Assembly: GCF_900102335.1 (NCBI RefSeq)
Contig: NZ_FNBM01000004.1
Span: 1-64,000 of the forward strand
Source of the DNA: Phytopseudomonas seleniipraecipitans
GTDB taxonomy: Bacteria; Pseudomonadota; Gammaproteobacteria; Pseudomonadales; Pseudomonadaceae
Direction: 5' to 3'
Length of the DNA: 64,000 nt
Shown here: one piece after another, positions 1 to 7,262 of the stretch
Position numbering within the stretch: the first letter of the stretch is position 1
Layout: each line of letters starts with the position of its first letter
The notes under the pieces: generated by a model
Seen by the model: the letters and a program-made list of their open reading frames with translations, nothing else
Databases searched by the model: none
What the model was told of the DNA's origin: nothing
Position numbers and translations under genes: made by a program

Positions 1-111
1 AATCGAGCGGGTGTCATTGCCGATCTCAATTGCCTGGCCAGAGGCTGCACAAAACAGGCTTAGGGAATCTTTAGCAACATCGATACCGATAACGGGCGTG
101 GGGCTTGTCAT
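1..111 (-). CDS. IS110-family transposase, N-terminal fragment (runs off window)
   Basis: The ATG at 109-111 opens a frame that continues past base 1. The visible 37 residues begin MTSPTPVIGIDVAKDSLSLF. The GIDVAK motif (residues 9-14), with Asp11 as the first acidic residue of the RuvC-like DEDD catalytic site, is typical of IS110 transposases (Tnp/recombinase, site-specific DNA recombination). No Shine-Dalgarno sequence stands out; the upstream bases are GAGCACGCC. Whether the gene is intact cannot be judged, because nearly 90 percent of it is outside the window. Family assignment is firm; the subgroup is not known. Confidence 0.8.
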   Translation of the reverse strand, partial: MTSPTPVIGIDVAKDSLSLFCAASGQAIEIGNDTRSI

Positions 112-119
112 GGCGTGCT

Positions 120-370
120 CCGACGGTGAAGATTGAGCGACCTGTCGAAAACTCACGTTGCGCAGGCTTGCCGGTATTGTCGGCTCGGGTTGTCGCTCCG
201 ACCGAAGGATTCTTTATCGGCGCTTGTGGTGAGTAAGGGGTGGGGGAATTCTCCTACTGTCTGGCTTGTCGCTTGCAGAAGCCTCGCACGTCCCTCCACC
301 CCTCGACAGGTACCTAGCCTAGAACATACAAGCGTCGACCTCGGCGCGAGGAATGTAGGCAGACCTGCCA
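120..370 (-). ncRNA. candidate IS110 bridge RNA (upstream non-coding region)
   Basis: In IS110-group elements the non-coding stretch before the transposase encodes a structured bridge RNA with loops that pair with target and donor DNA. Here the minus strand from about 370 to 120 has no credible gene. It can fold: GGGGTGG (302 down to 296) pairs perfectly with CCACCCC (243 down to 237), enclosing about 52 nt, and further complementary G/C-rich segments flank it. The position and the long-range stem are what is seen; the RNA function is inferred from the family. A short ORF on the opposite strand (133-441) looks spurious. Limits are approximate. Confidence 0.35.
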
Positions 371-386
371 TCTTGGCATCGCCTGG

Positions 387-415
387 GCCATTCGCCGCGA
401 GGGCGCGGCTCCCAC
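387..415 (-). repeat. REP-like palindrome beside the IS110 end
   Basis: On the minus strand this reads GTGGGAGCCGCGCCCTCGCG followed by GCGAATGGC. This matches the general form of Pseudomonas REP elements (GTGGGAGC head followed by a GC-rich hairpin). GCCGCG at 394-399 pairs with CGCGGC at 404-409 around a four-base loop. It lies between the presumed IS110 end and the stop codon of the small membrane-protein gene at 438, so it may also have served as that gene's 3' element before the insertion. Confidence 0.65.
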
Positions 416-437
416 GGACGGGGTATTGGTCCAGCGG

Positions 438-809
438 CTAGCGGAATGACCGAGCCCCAGCGCAGGGGCTTCTGTCCCATTCGGCACTGAATAGGCTCAG
501 CGACACGCCCTTGCCGGGAATGGCGACGAAGCCTAGAGGTGTGCTGCGTTTGCCGTCGCGGCCGATGTAGCTGAACGTCCCGCAGGTGCCATGGTGGTCG
601 CTGAGAATCAGCGATTCGGGATCGGCGCCGGCACCTCGCACGTAGTCTTTCATCATTTCGATGGACGCCGGGTTGGCGGGCACGCCGGTCAGGTACCACG
701 TGTTCTTGCTGAACAGCAGAATGCAGCACAGCAAAACCGCCGACCACATCGCCCAACGCTTGAAACGTTGCGCATTGCGGTGAATCGCCAATACATCCCG
801 ATAGTGCAT
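438..809 (-). CDS. hypothetical single-span membrane protein
   Basis: I do not recognise this 123-residue protein. An ATG at 809 follows AAGGG at a good distance. The N-terminus is basic (MHYRDVLAIHRNAQRFKRW) and is followed by one hydrophobic segment at about residues 19-34. A small soluble domain follows, with one Cys-rich stretch (HHGTCGTFSYIGRDGK) that could face the periplasm. The gene shares its strand and orientation with the hydrolase upstream (75-bp gap). The stop codon lies only some 20 bases from the REP palindrome, so the IS110 insertion is close but does not break the frame. Confidence 0.6.
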   Translation of the reverse strand: MHYRDVLAIHRNAQRFKRWAMWSAVLLCCILLFSKNTWYLTGVPANPASIEMMKDYVRGAGADPESLILSDHHGTCGTFSYIGRDGKRSTPLGFVAIPGKGVSLSLFSAEWDRSPCAGARSFR

Positions 810-884
810 TCCCTTGCCCTGTTCATCTTCACCAGACCGACCCTATCCAATCGCTCGTCGCCAGGCTGCCGAACACGCCACGCT

Positions 885-1595
885 TCAGCGGCCTGCAACG
901 CGCTGCGCCAGAAATGCCGCCACGGCATCCGCTGCCGACTGCAGATGCTGTTCATGGCTGTAACCGGACACCTTGAGCGGTTTCAGATCATGGTCGCCTG
1001 CGGGCAGCCAGAACAGTTCGATGGCGCTTGATAGTTGGTAGCTCGCCACAGTGTGGCGGTCGCCCATGGCGTCGCGCTCGCCCTGCACGATCAGGGTCGG
1101 CGTTTTCAGATCGGCCAAATGCACAGTGCGCGGTTTGTCGGCCTTGCCGATGGCGTGGAACGGGTAGCCCAGGCAGACCAGCGCATCCGCTTCCAGCTCG
1201 TCGGCGAGCAAACTGGCCATGCGCCCGCCCATGGACTTGCCGCCGATGGCCAGCGGCCCGGTGACCTGTTGCCGCACGGCGGCATGCACCTCGCGCCAGC
1301 GCTCGAGCAGTTTGGCCTGGGGGTTGGGTGGGCGTTTCTTGCCGTCTTCGCGGCGCGCGGCCATGTAGGCGAATTCGAAGCGCACCACCGTTACGCCACG
1401 GGCGGCGAGCTTGCCTGCCATCAGGTTCATGAAGTCGCTGTCCATCGGCGCGCCCGCGCCGTGGGCGAGGATCAAGGTCACCAGGCTGTCGCCCGTTGGC
1501 CGATCCCACAGCAGCCCTGCGGCTGCACTTCCCTGCGCCTGTTGATCGGCGTCAATACCGCTTCGCTGCCCTTCTCGCATGCTTGCCTCGCTCAT
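885..1595 (-). CDS. alpha/beta hydrolase of the KANL3/Tex30 (dienelactone hydrolase-like) type
   Basis: This 236-residue cytoplasmic hydrolase has no signal peptide. Motifs seen: [10 protein letters not shown] at residues 45-54 (oxyanion-hole region), GKSMG at 119-123 with nucleophile Ser121, Asp175 in GERDAMG, and His202 in GDHDLKPL, which together form the catalytic triad. The substrate cannot be inferred. The ATG at 1595 was chosen over longer upstream frames because it starts the conserved domain region and is preceded by an AAGGG tract; a second ATG at 1580 is possible. It is divergent from ccoN, whose ATG lies 84 bases away, so both promoters must lie in that short gap. Confidence 0.82.
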   Translation of the reverse strand: MSEASMREGQRSGIDADQQAQGSAAAGLLWDRPTGDSLVTLILAHGAGAPMDSDFMNLMAGKLAARGVTVVRFEFAYMAARREDGKKRPPNPQAKLLERWREVHAAVRQQVTGPLAIGGKSMGGRMASLLADELEADALVCLGYPFHAIGKADKPRTVHLADLKTPTLIVQGERDAMGDRHTVASYQLSSAIELFWLPAGDHDLKPLKVSGYSHEQHLQSAADAVAAFLAQRVAGR

Positions 1596-1679
1596 AAAAA
1601 AGCCCTTTTCCGTGTGCGGACTTATCCGCTGCTTGGGGGCTGCAGATGCTCTGCCATAACCGTGGATGGAAACCCAGAC

Positions 1680-3119
1680 ATGAACACAACAACCAGTTCC
1701 GCCTACAACTACAAGGTGGTTCGCCAATTCGCCATCATGACGGTGGTGTGGGGCATCGTCGGGATGGGAGTCGGCGTGCTTATCGCCGCACAGCTCGCCT
1801 GGCCGTGGCTCAACTTCGATCTGCCCTGGACGAGCTTCGGTCGCCTGCGGCCACTGCACACCAATGCGGTGATCTTCGCCTTTGGCGGCTGCGCCCTGTT
1901 CGCCACCAGTTACTATGCCGTACAGCGCACCTCACAGGCCACGCTGTTCGCGCCCAAGCTGGCGGCCTTCACCTTTTGGGGCTGGCAGCTGGTGATTGTG
2001 CTGGCGGCCATCACCCTGCCGCTGGGCTACACCAGTAGCAAGGAATACGCCGAGCTGGAATGGCCGATCGACATTCTGATCACCATCGTCTGGGTCAGTT
2101 ACGCGATCGTGTTCTTTGGCACCATCATCAAGCGCAATGTCAGCCATATCTATGTGGGTAACTGGTTCTTCGGCGGGTTCATCCTCACCGTGGCGCTGCT
2201 GCACGTGGTCAACAACCTCGAAGTGCCGATCTCGCTGACCAAGTCCTACTCGCTGTACGCGGGCGCCACGGATGCGATGATCCAGTGGTGGTACGGGCAC
2301 AACGCGGTGGGTTTCTTCCTCACCGCGGGCTTCCTGGGGATGATGTATTACTTCGTGCCCAAGCAGGCCGGGCGCCCGGTGTATTCGTATCGCCTGTCGA
2401 TCGTGCACTTCTGGGCGCTGATCACCCTGTACATCTGGGCCGGCCCGCATCACCTGCACTACACCGCGCTGCCGGACTGGGCACAGAGCCTGGGCATGGT
2501 GATGTCGCTGGTGCTGTTGGCGCCGAGCTGGGGCGGCATGATCAACGGCATGATGACCCTCTCGGGCGCCTGGCATAAGTTGCGCACCGACCCGATCCTG
2601 CGTTTTCTCGTCGTCTCCCTGGCGTTCTACGGCATGTCGACCTTCGAGGGGCCGATGATGGCCATCAAGACCGTCAACGCCCTCTCCCACTACACCGACT
2701 GGACCATCGGCCACGTGCATGCCGGGGCGCTGGGCTGGGTGGCGATGGTCTCCATCGGTTCGCTGTACCACATGATTCCCAAGGTGTTCGGCCGCGAGCA
2801 GATGCACAGCATCGGCTTGATCAACGCGCACTTCTGGCTCGCCACCATCGGCACCGTGCTGTACATCGCCTCGATGTGGGTCAACGGCATCGCCCAGGGC
2901 CTGATGTGGCGTGCGGTGAACAGCGACGGCACGCTCACCTATTCCTTCGTCGAAGCGCTGGAAGCCAGCCATCCCGGCTACGTGGTGCGGGTGATCGGCG
3001 GCGGCATTTTCTTCGCCGGCATGCTGGTGATGGCCTGGAACACCTGGCAGACCGTGCGCGCCAGCAAGCCGGCCGAGCTCGAGGCTGCAGCTCAGTTCTC
3101 GGTACAGGGGGCCCACTGA
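1680..3119 (+). CDS. ccoN: cbb3-type cytochrome c oxidase catalytic subunit CcoN
   Basis: This 479-residue inner-membrane subunit holds heme b and the heme b3-CuB site where O2 is reduced. All expected ligands are visible at the positions known from the Pseudomonas enzyme: His60, His207, Tyr251 (His-Tyr crosslink), His257-His258, and His345/His347 in GHVHAG. The length is full. The ATG at 1680 is chosen because the family begins MNTTTS-like; the open frame extends upstream but is not conserved. ccoO overlaps the stop codon (TGATG), so the genes are translationally coupled. No TTGAT-N4-ATCAA (ANR) box was found in the 84-base upstream gap, unlike ANR-induced copies, so this looks like the constitutive type of operon. 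Confidence 0.97.
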   Translation: MNTTTSSAYNYKVVRQFAIMTVVWGIVGMGVGVLIAAQLAWPWLNFDLPWTSFGRLRPLHTNAVIFAFGGCALFATSYYAVQRTSQATLFAPKLAAFTFWGWQLVIVLAAITLPLGYTSSKEYAELEWPIDILITIVWVSYAIVFFGTIIKRNVSHIYVGNWFFGGFILTVALLHVVNNLEVPISLTKSYSLYAGATDAMIQWWYGHNAVGFFLTAGFLGMMYYFVPKQAGRPVYSYRLSIVHFWALITLYIWAGPHHLHYTALPDWAQSLGMVMSLVLLAPSWGGMINGMMTLSGAWHKLRTDPILRFLVVSLAFYGMSTFEGPMMAIKTVNALSHYTDWTIGHVHAGALGWVAMVSIGSLYHMIPKVFGREQMHSIGLINAHFWLATIGTVLYIASMWVNGIAQGLMWRAVNSDGTLTYSFVEALEASHPGYVVRVIGGGIFFAGMLVMAWNTWQTVRASKPAELEAAAQFSVQGAH

Positions 3120-3727
3120 TGAAACACGAAATCATCGAAAAGAACGTCGGCCTGATGGCGCTACTGATGGTGTTCGCCGTCAGCATCGGCGGCCTGACGC
3201 AGATCGTCCCGCTGTTCTTTCAGGACGTGGTCAACGAGCCGGTCGCCGGCATGCAGCCCTACACCGCGCTGCAGCTCGAAGGGCGTGATGTGTACATCAA
3301 GGAAGGCTGCGTCGGCTGCCACTCGCAGATGATCCGCCCATTCCGCGCCGAGACCGAGCGCTACGGCCATTATTCGGTTGCTGGCGAAAGTGTCTGGGAC
3401 CACCCGTTCCTGTGGGGTTCCAAGCGCACCGGGCCGGACCTGGCCCGGGTGGGCGGGCGCTACTCGGATGAGTGGCATCGCGCGCACCTCTACAACCCGC
3501 GCAACGTGGTACCGGAATCGAAGATGCCGTCCTATCCGTGGTTGGTCGAGAACGTGCTGGATGGCAAGGACACCGTTACCAAGCTCAAGGCCATGCGTTT
3601 CATGGGCGTGCCCTACACCGACGACGACATCGCCGGCGCCAGCGCCGCGGTGAAGGGCAAGACCGAGATGGACGCCCTGGTCGCCTACCTGCAAGTGCTC
3701 GGCACTGCCTTGAAAAACAAGAGGTGA
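3119..3727 (+). CDS. ccoO: cbb3-type cytochrome c oxidase mono-heme subunit CcoO
   Basis: This 202-residue protein is anchored by one N-terminal membrane span (about residues 12-30), with a periplasmic cytochrome c domain. The single heme motif is CVGCH at residues 64-68, and a Met in ESKMPSYPW is the likely sixth ligand. It passes electrons from CcoP to the low-spin heme of CcoN. The ATG overlaps the ccoN stop codon by one base. Size matches the family, so the gene appears intact. Confidence 0.97.
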   Translation: MKHEIIEKNVGLMALLMVFAVSIGGLTQIVPLFFQDVVNEPVAGMQPYTALQLEGRDVYIKEGCVGCHSQMIRPFRAETERYGHYSVAGESVWDHPFLWGSKRTGPDLARVGGRYSDEWHRAHLYNPRNVVPESKMPSYPWLVENVLDGKDTVTKLKAMRFMGVPYTDDDIAGASAAVKGKTEMDALVAYLQVLGTALKNKR

Positions 3728-3731
3728 TCCC

Positions 3732-3917
3732 ATGCTTTTCGACTTTATCGACATCGGCATGGTGCGCGGCTTCGGGACCGCACTGGTGCTGATCGCCTTC
3801 ACCTGCGTGACGCTGTGGGCATACAGCGGCCGGCGCGCCAAGGCCTTCGACGAGGCGGCCAACCTGCCCTTCGCCGATGAACCCAACAAAGCAGCAGTAA
3901 GGAAAGACACCCCATGA
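3732..3917 (+). CDS. ccoQ: cbb3-type cytochrome c oxidase small subunit CcoQ
   Basis: This 61-residue single-span membrane protein has a hydrophobic stretch at about residues 12-30 and a short hydrophilic tail. CcoQ/FixQ stabilises the assembled oxidase. It lies four bases after ccoO. Its stop overlaps the ccoP start by four bases (ATGA), giving the usual N-O-Q-P order. Identification rests on position, length and the WAYS-like end of the membrane span, since sequence conservation in this family is weak. Confidence 0.93.
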   Translation: MLFDFIDIGMVRGFGTALVLIAFTCVTLWAYSGRRAKAFDEAANLPFADEPNKAAVRKDTP

Positions 3918-4852
3918 GCACCTTCTGGAGCTGGTACATCACGCTGTTGACGGTTGGCAGCCTGGTCGCGTTGTTCTGGCTGCTGTTCGCCACGCGCAAA
4001 GGGGAACGCAAGAACACCACCGACCAGACCATGGGACACTCTTTCGACGGCATCGAGGAGTACGACAACCCGCTACCACGCTGGTGGTTCATGCTGTTTC
4101 TCGGCACGCTGATCTTCGCCGCTGGCTACCTGGCGCTTTATCCAGGCCTGGGCAATTTCAAAGGCCTGCTGCCGGGTTACGAAGACGGCTGGACGCAAGT
4201 GACGCAGTGGGAGCGCGAAGTGGCCAAGGCCGAGGCGGAATATGGCCCCATCTTCGCCAAATATTCGGCCATGCCGCTGGAACAAGTGGCGCAGGACGAA
4301 CAGGCGCTGAAGATGGGCGGCCGGCTGTTCGCCACCTACTGCTCGATCTGCCACGGCTCGGACGCCAAGGGCGCGGTGGGCTTCCCCAACCTGACCGACC
4401 AGCATTGGCGCTGGGGCGGCGAGGCCGAGACCATCAAGACCACCATCTTGAATGGTCGCATCGGCGCCATGCCAGCGTGGGGCAATGCTCTGGGTGACGA
4501 CGGCGTACGCAACGTCGCCGCTTTCGTGCGCAACGGCCTGGCCGGATTGCCGCTGCCCGAGGGCAACAACGCTGACCTGGAACAAGGCAAGCAGCTGTTC
4601 GGCAGCACCTGTGCGGCTTGCCACGGCCCGAACGGAACCGGCATGGCGTTGCTAGGGGCGCCCGACCTGACCCAACCGGGCGGCTGGATCTACGGCTCGA
4701 GCCTGGCGCAATTGCAGCAGACCATTCGCTATGGCCGCAATGGCCAGATGCCGGCGCAGGAGCAGTACCTGGGCAACGACAAGGTGCACCTGCTGGCTGC
4801 TTATGTAATGAGCCTGAGCCGCAGTAAGGCGGCGGGCGACGTTAGCAAGTAA
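3914..4852 (+). CDS. ccoP: cbb3-type cytochrome c oxidase di-heme subunit CcoP
   Basis: This 312-residue protein has two N-terminal membrane segments (about residues 5-24 and 57-76) and two periplasmic cytochrome c domains. The heme motifs are CSICH (143-147) and CAACH (233-237). It is the electron entry point of the oxidase. The presence of two membrane spans rather than one matches the Pseudomonas type. It is the last structural gene of ccoNOQP; an unusual inverted pair of repeats follows the stop codon before ccoG. Confidence 0.97.
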   Translation: MSTFWSWYITLLTVGSLVALFWLLFATRKGERKNTTDQTMGHSFDGIEEYDNPLPRWWFMLFLGTLIFAAGYLALYPGLGNFKGLLPGYEDGWTQVTQWEREVAKAEAEYGPIFAKYSAMPLEQVAQDEQALKMGGRLFATYCSICHGSDAKGAVGFPNLTDQHWRWGGEAETIKTTILNGRIGAMPAWGNALGDDGVRNVAAFVRNGLAGLPLPEGNNADLEQGKQLFGSTCAACHGPNGTGMALLGAPDLTQPGGWIYGSSLAQLQQTIRYGRNGQMPAQEQYLGNDKVHLLAAYVMSLSRSKAAGDVSK

Positions 4853-4880
4853 GCGTGAAGTGATGCCTGGGATGCCCCCT

Positions 4881-4963
4881 CCCGGGTTTCGCTTCGCTCT
4901 ACCCAGGCTACAAATGCAAACAGCGCACCCGTAGCCTGGCGTTGAGCGAAGCGAAACCCAGGA
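4881..4963. repeat. inverted pair of repeat family A, between ccoP and ccoG
   Basis: Two copies of a roughly 31-base repeat face each other. GGGTTTCGCTTCGCTC (4884-4899) is exactly complementary to GAGCGAAGCGAAACCC (4944-4959), and CCAGGCTAC (4903-4911) to GTAGCCTGG (4931-4939). The RNA can form a long hairpin just after ccoP, which could protect or end the oxidase mRNA; there is no U-run typical of an intrinsic terminator. A related copy lies at 10563-10627. The other sequence in the 356-base ccoP-ccoG gap is the ccoG promoter. Confidence 0.8.
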
Positions 4964-5056
4964 ACCCTACCCAATGCCCCCGGATCGCTCCTTCGCTGCG
5001 CGTGGGTATGTCTTGCGCATCGCTCTGCGGCCCACACTAGGAAAACATGGCCTGCA

Positions 5057-5098
5057 CTGATCCAGGTCAGGGCGCGCTTCGGGTACCGCCTTTACCAT
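5057..5098 (+). promoter_or_regulatory. ANR/FNR-type box and -10 element upstream of ccoG
   Basis: CTGATCCAGGTCAG (5057-5070) resembles the ANR/FNR site TTGAT-N4-ATCAA, with the core TGA-N6-TCA intact. A -10-like TACCAT lies at 5093-5098. The distance between box centre (5063.5) and -10 centre (5095.5) is 32 bases, which is what a class II activator site centred at -41.5 requires. The regulator gene anr is in the same window (12779). Box score is moderate; spacing is the stronger argument. Confidence 0.6.
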
Positions 5099-5208
5099 CC
5101 CCTGGCCTGATCGCTGCAGCGGGCGGCCACACCAGCTAGCGCAGCGAACGATCCCGACCGGCACGTATCGGTCGCGACATGCCCGACCAACCGTTGTGGT
5201 AGCCATCG

Positions 5209-6615
5209 ATGAGCCAACAGATTCCCATCAAGAACGTATCGCCTGCCGAAAGCGACACCGTCGACCTTTATGCTGCACGCGAGAAAATCCACACCCGTGC
5301 GTTCAGCGGCTTCTATCGCAACCTGCGCCGGGTAGGCGGTGCCCTACTGTTCACCCTGTACTTCGGCACCGTGTGGCTGAACTGGAACGGCCACCAGGCG
5401 GTATGGTGGGACCTGCCGGCGCGCAAATTCCACATCTTCGGCGCCACCTACTGGCCTCAGGATTTCGTGCTGCTCTCGGCGCTGCTGATCATCGCCGCCT
5501 TCGGGCTGTTCTTCATCACCGTGTTCGCCGGGCGCGTGTGGTGCGGCTACACCTGCCCGCAGAGCGTCTTCACGTGGATATTCATGTGGGCGGAGAAAGT
5601 CACCGAGGGCGATCGCAACCAGCGCATGAAGCTGGAAAAAGCGCCGATGAGCGCCAACAAGTTCACTCGTCGCGTAGCCAAGCACAGCATCTGGCTGGGC
5701 GTGTCGCTGATCACCGCGCTGACCTTCGTGGGTTATTTCTCGCCGATCCGCGAACTGCTTGTCGATCTGTTCACCTTCGAGGCCGGCGGCTGGGCGCTGT
5801 TCTGGATCGGCTTCTTCACGCTTGCCACCTACGGCAACGCTGGCTGGCTGCGCGAGCAGGTGTGCATTCACATGTGCCCCTATGCGCGCTTCCAGAGCGT
5901 GATGTTCGACCAGGACACGCTGATCGTGTCGTACGATCCGCGCCGTGGCGAAGCCCGCGGCCCACGCAAGAAAACCGCCGACTACAAGGCCCAGGGCCTG
6001 GGCGACTGTATCGACTGCACGCTGTGCGTACAGGTCTGCCCGACCGGCATCGACATCCGTGACGGCTTGCAGATCGAATGCATCGGCTGCGCGGCGTGCA
6101 TCGATGCCTGCGACAGCATCATGGACAAGATGAGTTACCCCCGCGGGCTGATCAGCTACACCACCGAACACAACCTGTCGGGTCAGAAAACCCGCCTGTT
6201 GCGTCCGCGCCTGCTCGGTTACGCCATCGCCTTGCTGGCCATGCTCGCGGTGTTCGCGTGGGCAGTGAACGACCGCTCACTGGTCGAGCTGGACGTACTC
6301 AAGGACCGCGTCCTGTATCGGGAAAACGAGCTGGGCCGGATCGAAAACGTCTACACCCTGAAAATCATGAACAAGGCGCAACACGACGTGGTGTACCGCA
6401 TCGACGCCGAAGGGCTGGACGGGCTGGTCTATGAAGGCCGCCGCGAAGGCCGCGCACTGGCCGGCGAAGTGCTGGCGATTCCGGTGGAGCTGTCCATCGA
6501 CGCCGAGAAACTGCCGTCGAGCACCAACGAAATCACCTTTCGCATCCGCGCCACCGATGACGACAGCATCCATAACGACGCCAGCAGCCGCTTTATCGGC
6601 CCCAGTGTGAGGTAG
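5209..6615 (+). CDS. ccoG: cbb3 oxidase assembly protein CcoG (polyferredoxin / cupric reductase)
   Basis: This 468-residue membrane protein is needed for copper delivery to the oxidase. Visible features: several membrane spans in the first 220 residues with CGYTCPQ and CIHMCPY cysteine motifs, then two 4Fe-4S clusters (CIDCTLCVQVCP from residue 267, and CIGCAACIDACD). After another membrane span there is a C-terminal Ig-like domain. Length is typical. The ATG at 5209 has only a weak ribosome site. It is the first gene of ccoGHIS and likely activated by ANR from the promoter at 5057-5098. Confidence 0.95.
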   Translation: MSQQIPIKNVSPAESDTVDLYAAREKIHTRAFSGFYRNLRRVGGALLFTLYFGTVWLNWNGHQAVWWDLPARKFHIFGATYWPQDFVLLSALLIIAAFGLFFITVFAGRVWCGYTCPQSVFTWIFMWAEKVTEGDRNQRMKLEKAPMSANKFTRRVAKHSIWLGVSLITALTFVGYFSPIRELLVDLFTFEAGGWALFWIGFFTLATYGNAGWLREQVCIHMCPYARFQSVMFDQDTLIVSYDPRRGEARGPRKKTADYKAQGLGDCIDCTLCVQVCPTGIDIRDGLQIECIGCAACIDACDSIMDKMSYPRGLISYTTEHNLSGQKTRLLRPRLLGYAIALLAMLAVFAWAVNDRSLVELDVLKDRVLYRENELGRIENVYTLKIMNKAQHDVVYRIDAEGLDGLVYEGRREGRALAGEVLAIPVELSIDAEKLPSSTNEITFRIRATDDDSIHNDASSRFIGPSVR

Positions 6616-6632
6616 AGGAACGGCAGGTTCGC

Positions 6633-6663
6633 GTAGGGTGGACAGCGCTCTTTTGTCCACCAT
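6633..6663. repeat. repeat family B copy between ccoG and ccoH
   Basis: The sequence starts GTAGGGTGGACA and contains an inverted repeat, GGTGGACA (6637-6644) against TGTCCACC (6654-6661), with a nine-base loop. The same GTAGGGTGGA core occurs at 17125 and 47657. It sits inside the ccoGHIS gene cluster, in the only sizeable gap (111 bases) of that run, so it may act as an RNA processing or attenuation hairpin. That role is inference. Confidence 0.75.
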
Positions 6664-6726
6664 CTCGATTGCAAGGCCATCGCCGGCTGAGGCTTGTGGC
6701 TCACGAATACAAGGAACCAGAGCACC

Positions 6727-7233
6727 ATGAACGAAGAGCTCCAACCCGCCCCCTGGTACAAGCAGTTCTGGCCCTGGTTCCTGATCGCCCTGCTCGGCTA
6801 CTCGGTGATCCAGGGGCTGACCCTGCTGACCGTGGCCACACGCAATCCGCCAGGGTTGATCTCCGATGATTACTACAACGTCGGCAAGGGCATCAACCAG
6901 TCACTGGAGCGCGAGAACCTGGCCGCGCGCCTGCAACTGCGTGCCAGCCTTGATCTCGATGACGAACGCGGCGTCGCTGAACTGCAGCTGCAGGGCAACA
7001 GCGCCCCAGCGCAGCTGATCCTCAATCTGGTGTCGCCCACGCAGCCCGAGCGCGACCGCCGGGTGGTGCTGCAACATCAGGGCGCAGGCCTGTATCTCGG
7101 TAACCTGCAGGACAGCGTGCAGGGCCGCCGCTTTGTCGAGCTAATCGGCCAGGAAGGCGATGGTAACTGGCGCCTGTTCGAGGAAGAAACCCTGCAGCCC
7201 GGCGAGACCATCCAGCTTGGGGATGAACACTGA
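6727..7233 (+). CDS. ccoH: cbb3 oxidase assembly protein CcoH (FixH family)
   Basis: This 168-residue protein has one N-terminal membrane span (about residues 13-33, after PWYKQFWPW) and a periplasmic domain of the FixH fold. CcoH associates with the oxidase during assembly. The [10 protein letters not shown] start and the [12 protein letters not shown] motif just after the membrane span are characteristic. The ATG at 6727 fits the family start and is preceded by AAGGAACC. The longer frame from 6694 enters non-conserved sequence. Confidence 0.93.
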   Translation: MNEELQPAPWYKQFWPWFLIALLGYSVIQGLTLLTVATRNPPGLISDDYYNVGKGINQSLERENLAARLQLRASLDLDDERGVAELQLQGNSAPAQLILNLVSPTQPERDRRVVLQHQGAGLYLGNLQDSVQGRRFVELIGQEGDGNWRLFEEETLQPGETIQLGDEH

Positions 7234-7262
7234 TCGACGCTTCAATTCCCCGCGCGGCGCCG

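Larger units (their letters stand above)
1..386 (-). mobile_element. IS110-family insertion sequence, left part only
   Basis: The window opens inside an IS110-family element read on the minus strand. What is seen is the first 37 codons of its DEDD transposase (111 down to 1) and a roughly 270-base upstream stretch without a convincing gene. The outer boundary is inferred only from the REP palindrome that starts at about 387: IS110 elements in Pseudomonas are known to insert at REP sequences. IS110-group elements lack terminal inverted repeats, so the exact end cannot be read from this sequence. The rest of the element lies outside the window. Confidence 0.55.

Noticed and set aside
133..441. 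102-codon plus-strand open frame over the IS110 upstream region
   Set aside because: No ribosome site, no recognisable protein features, and it lies across the presumed bridge-RNA region and the REP palindrome.
1035..1679. Upstream in-frame extension of ccoN
   Set aside because: It overlaps the hydrolase gene on the other strand and is not part of the conserved CcoN protein, whose ligand numbering fits exactly the ATG at 1680.
4964..5056. Possible small gene in the ccoP-ccoG gap
   Set aside because: Only short frames without a ribosome site; the stretch is explained by repeats and the ccoG promoter.
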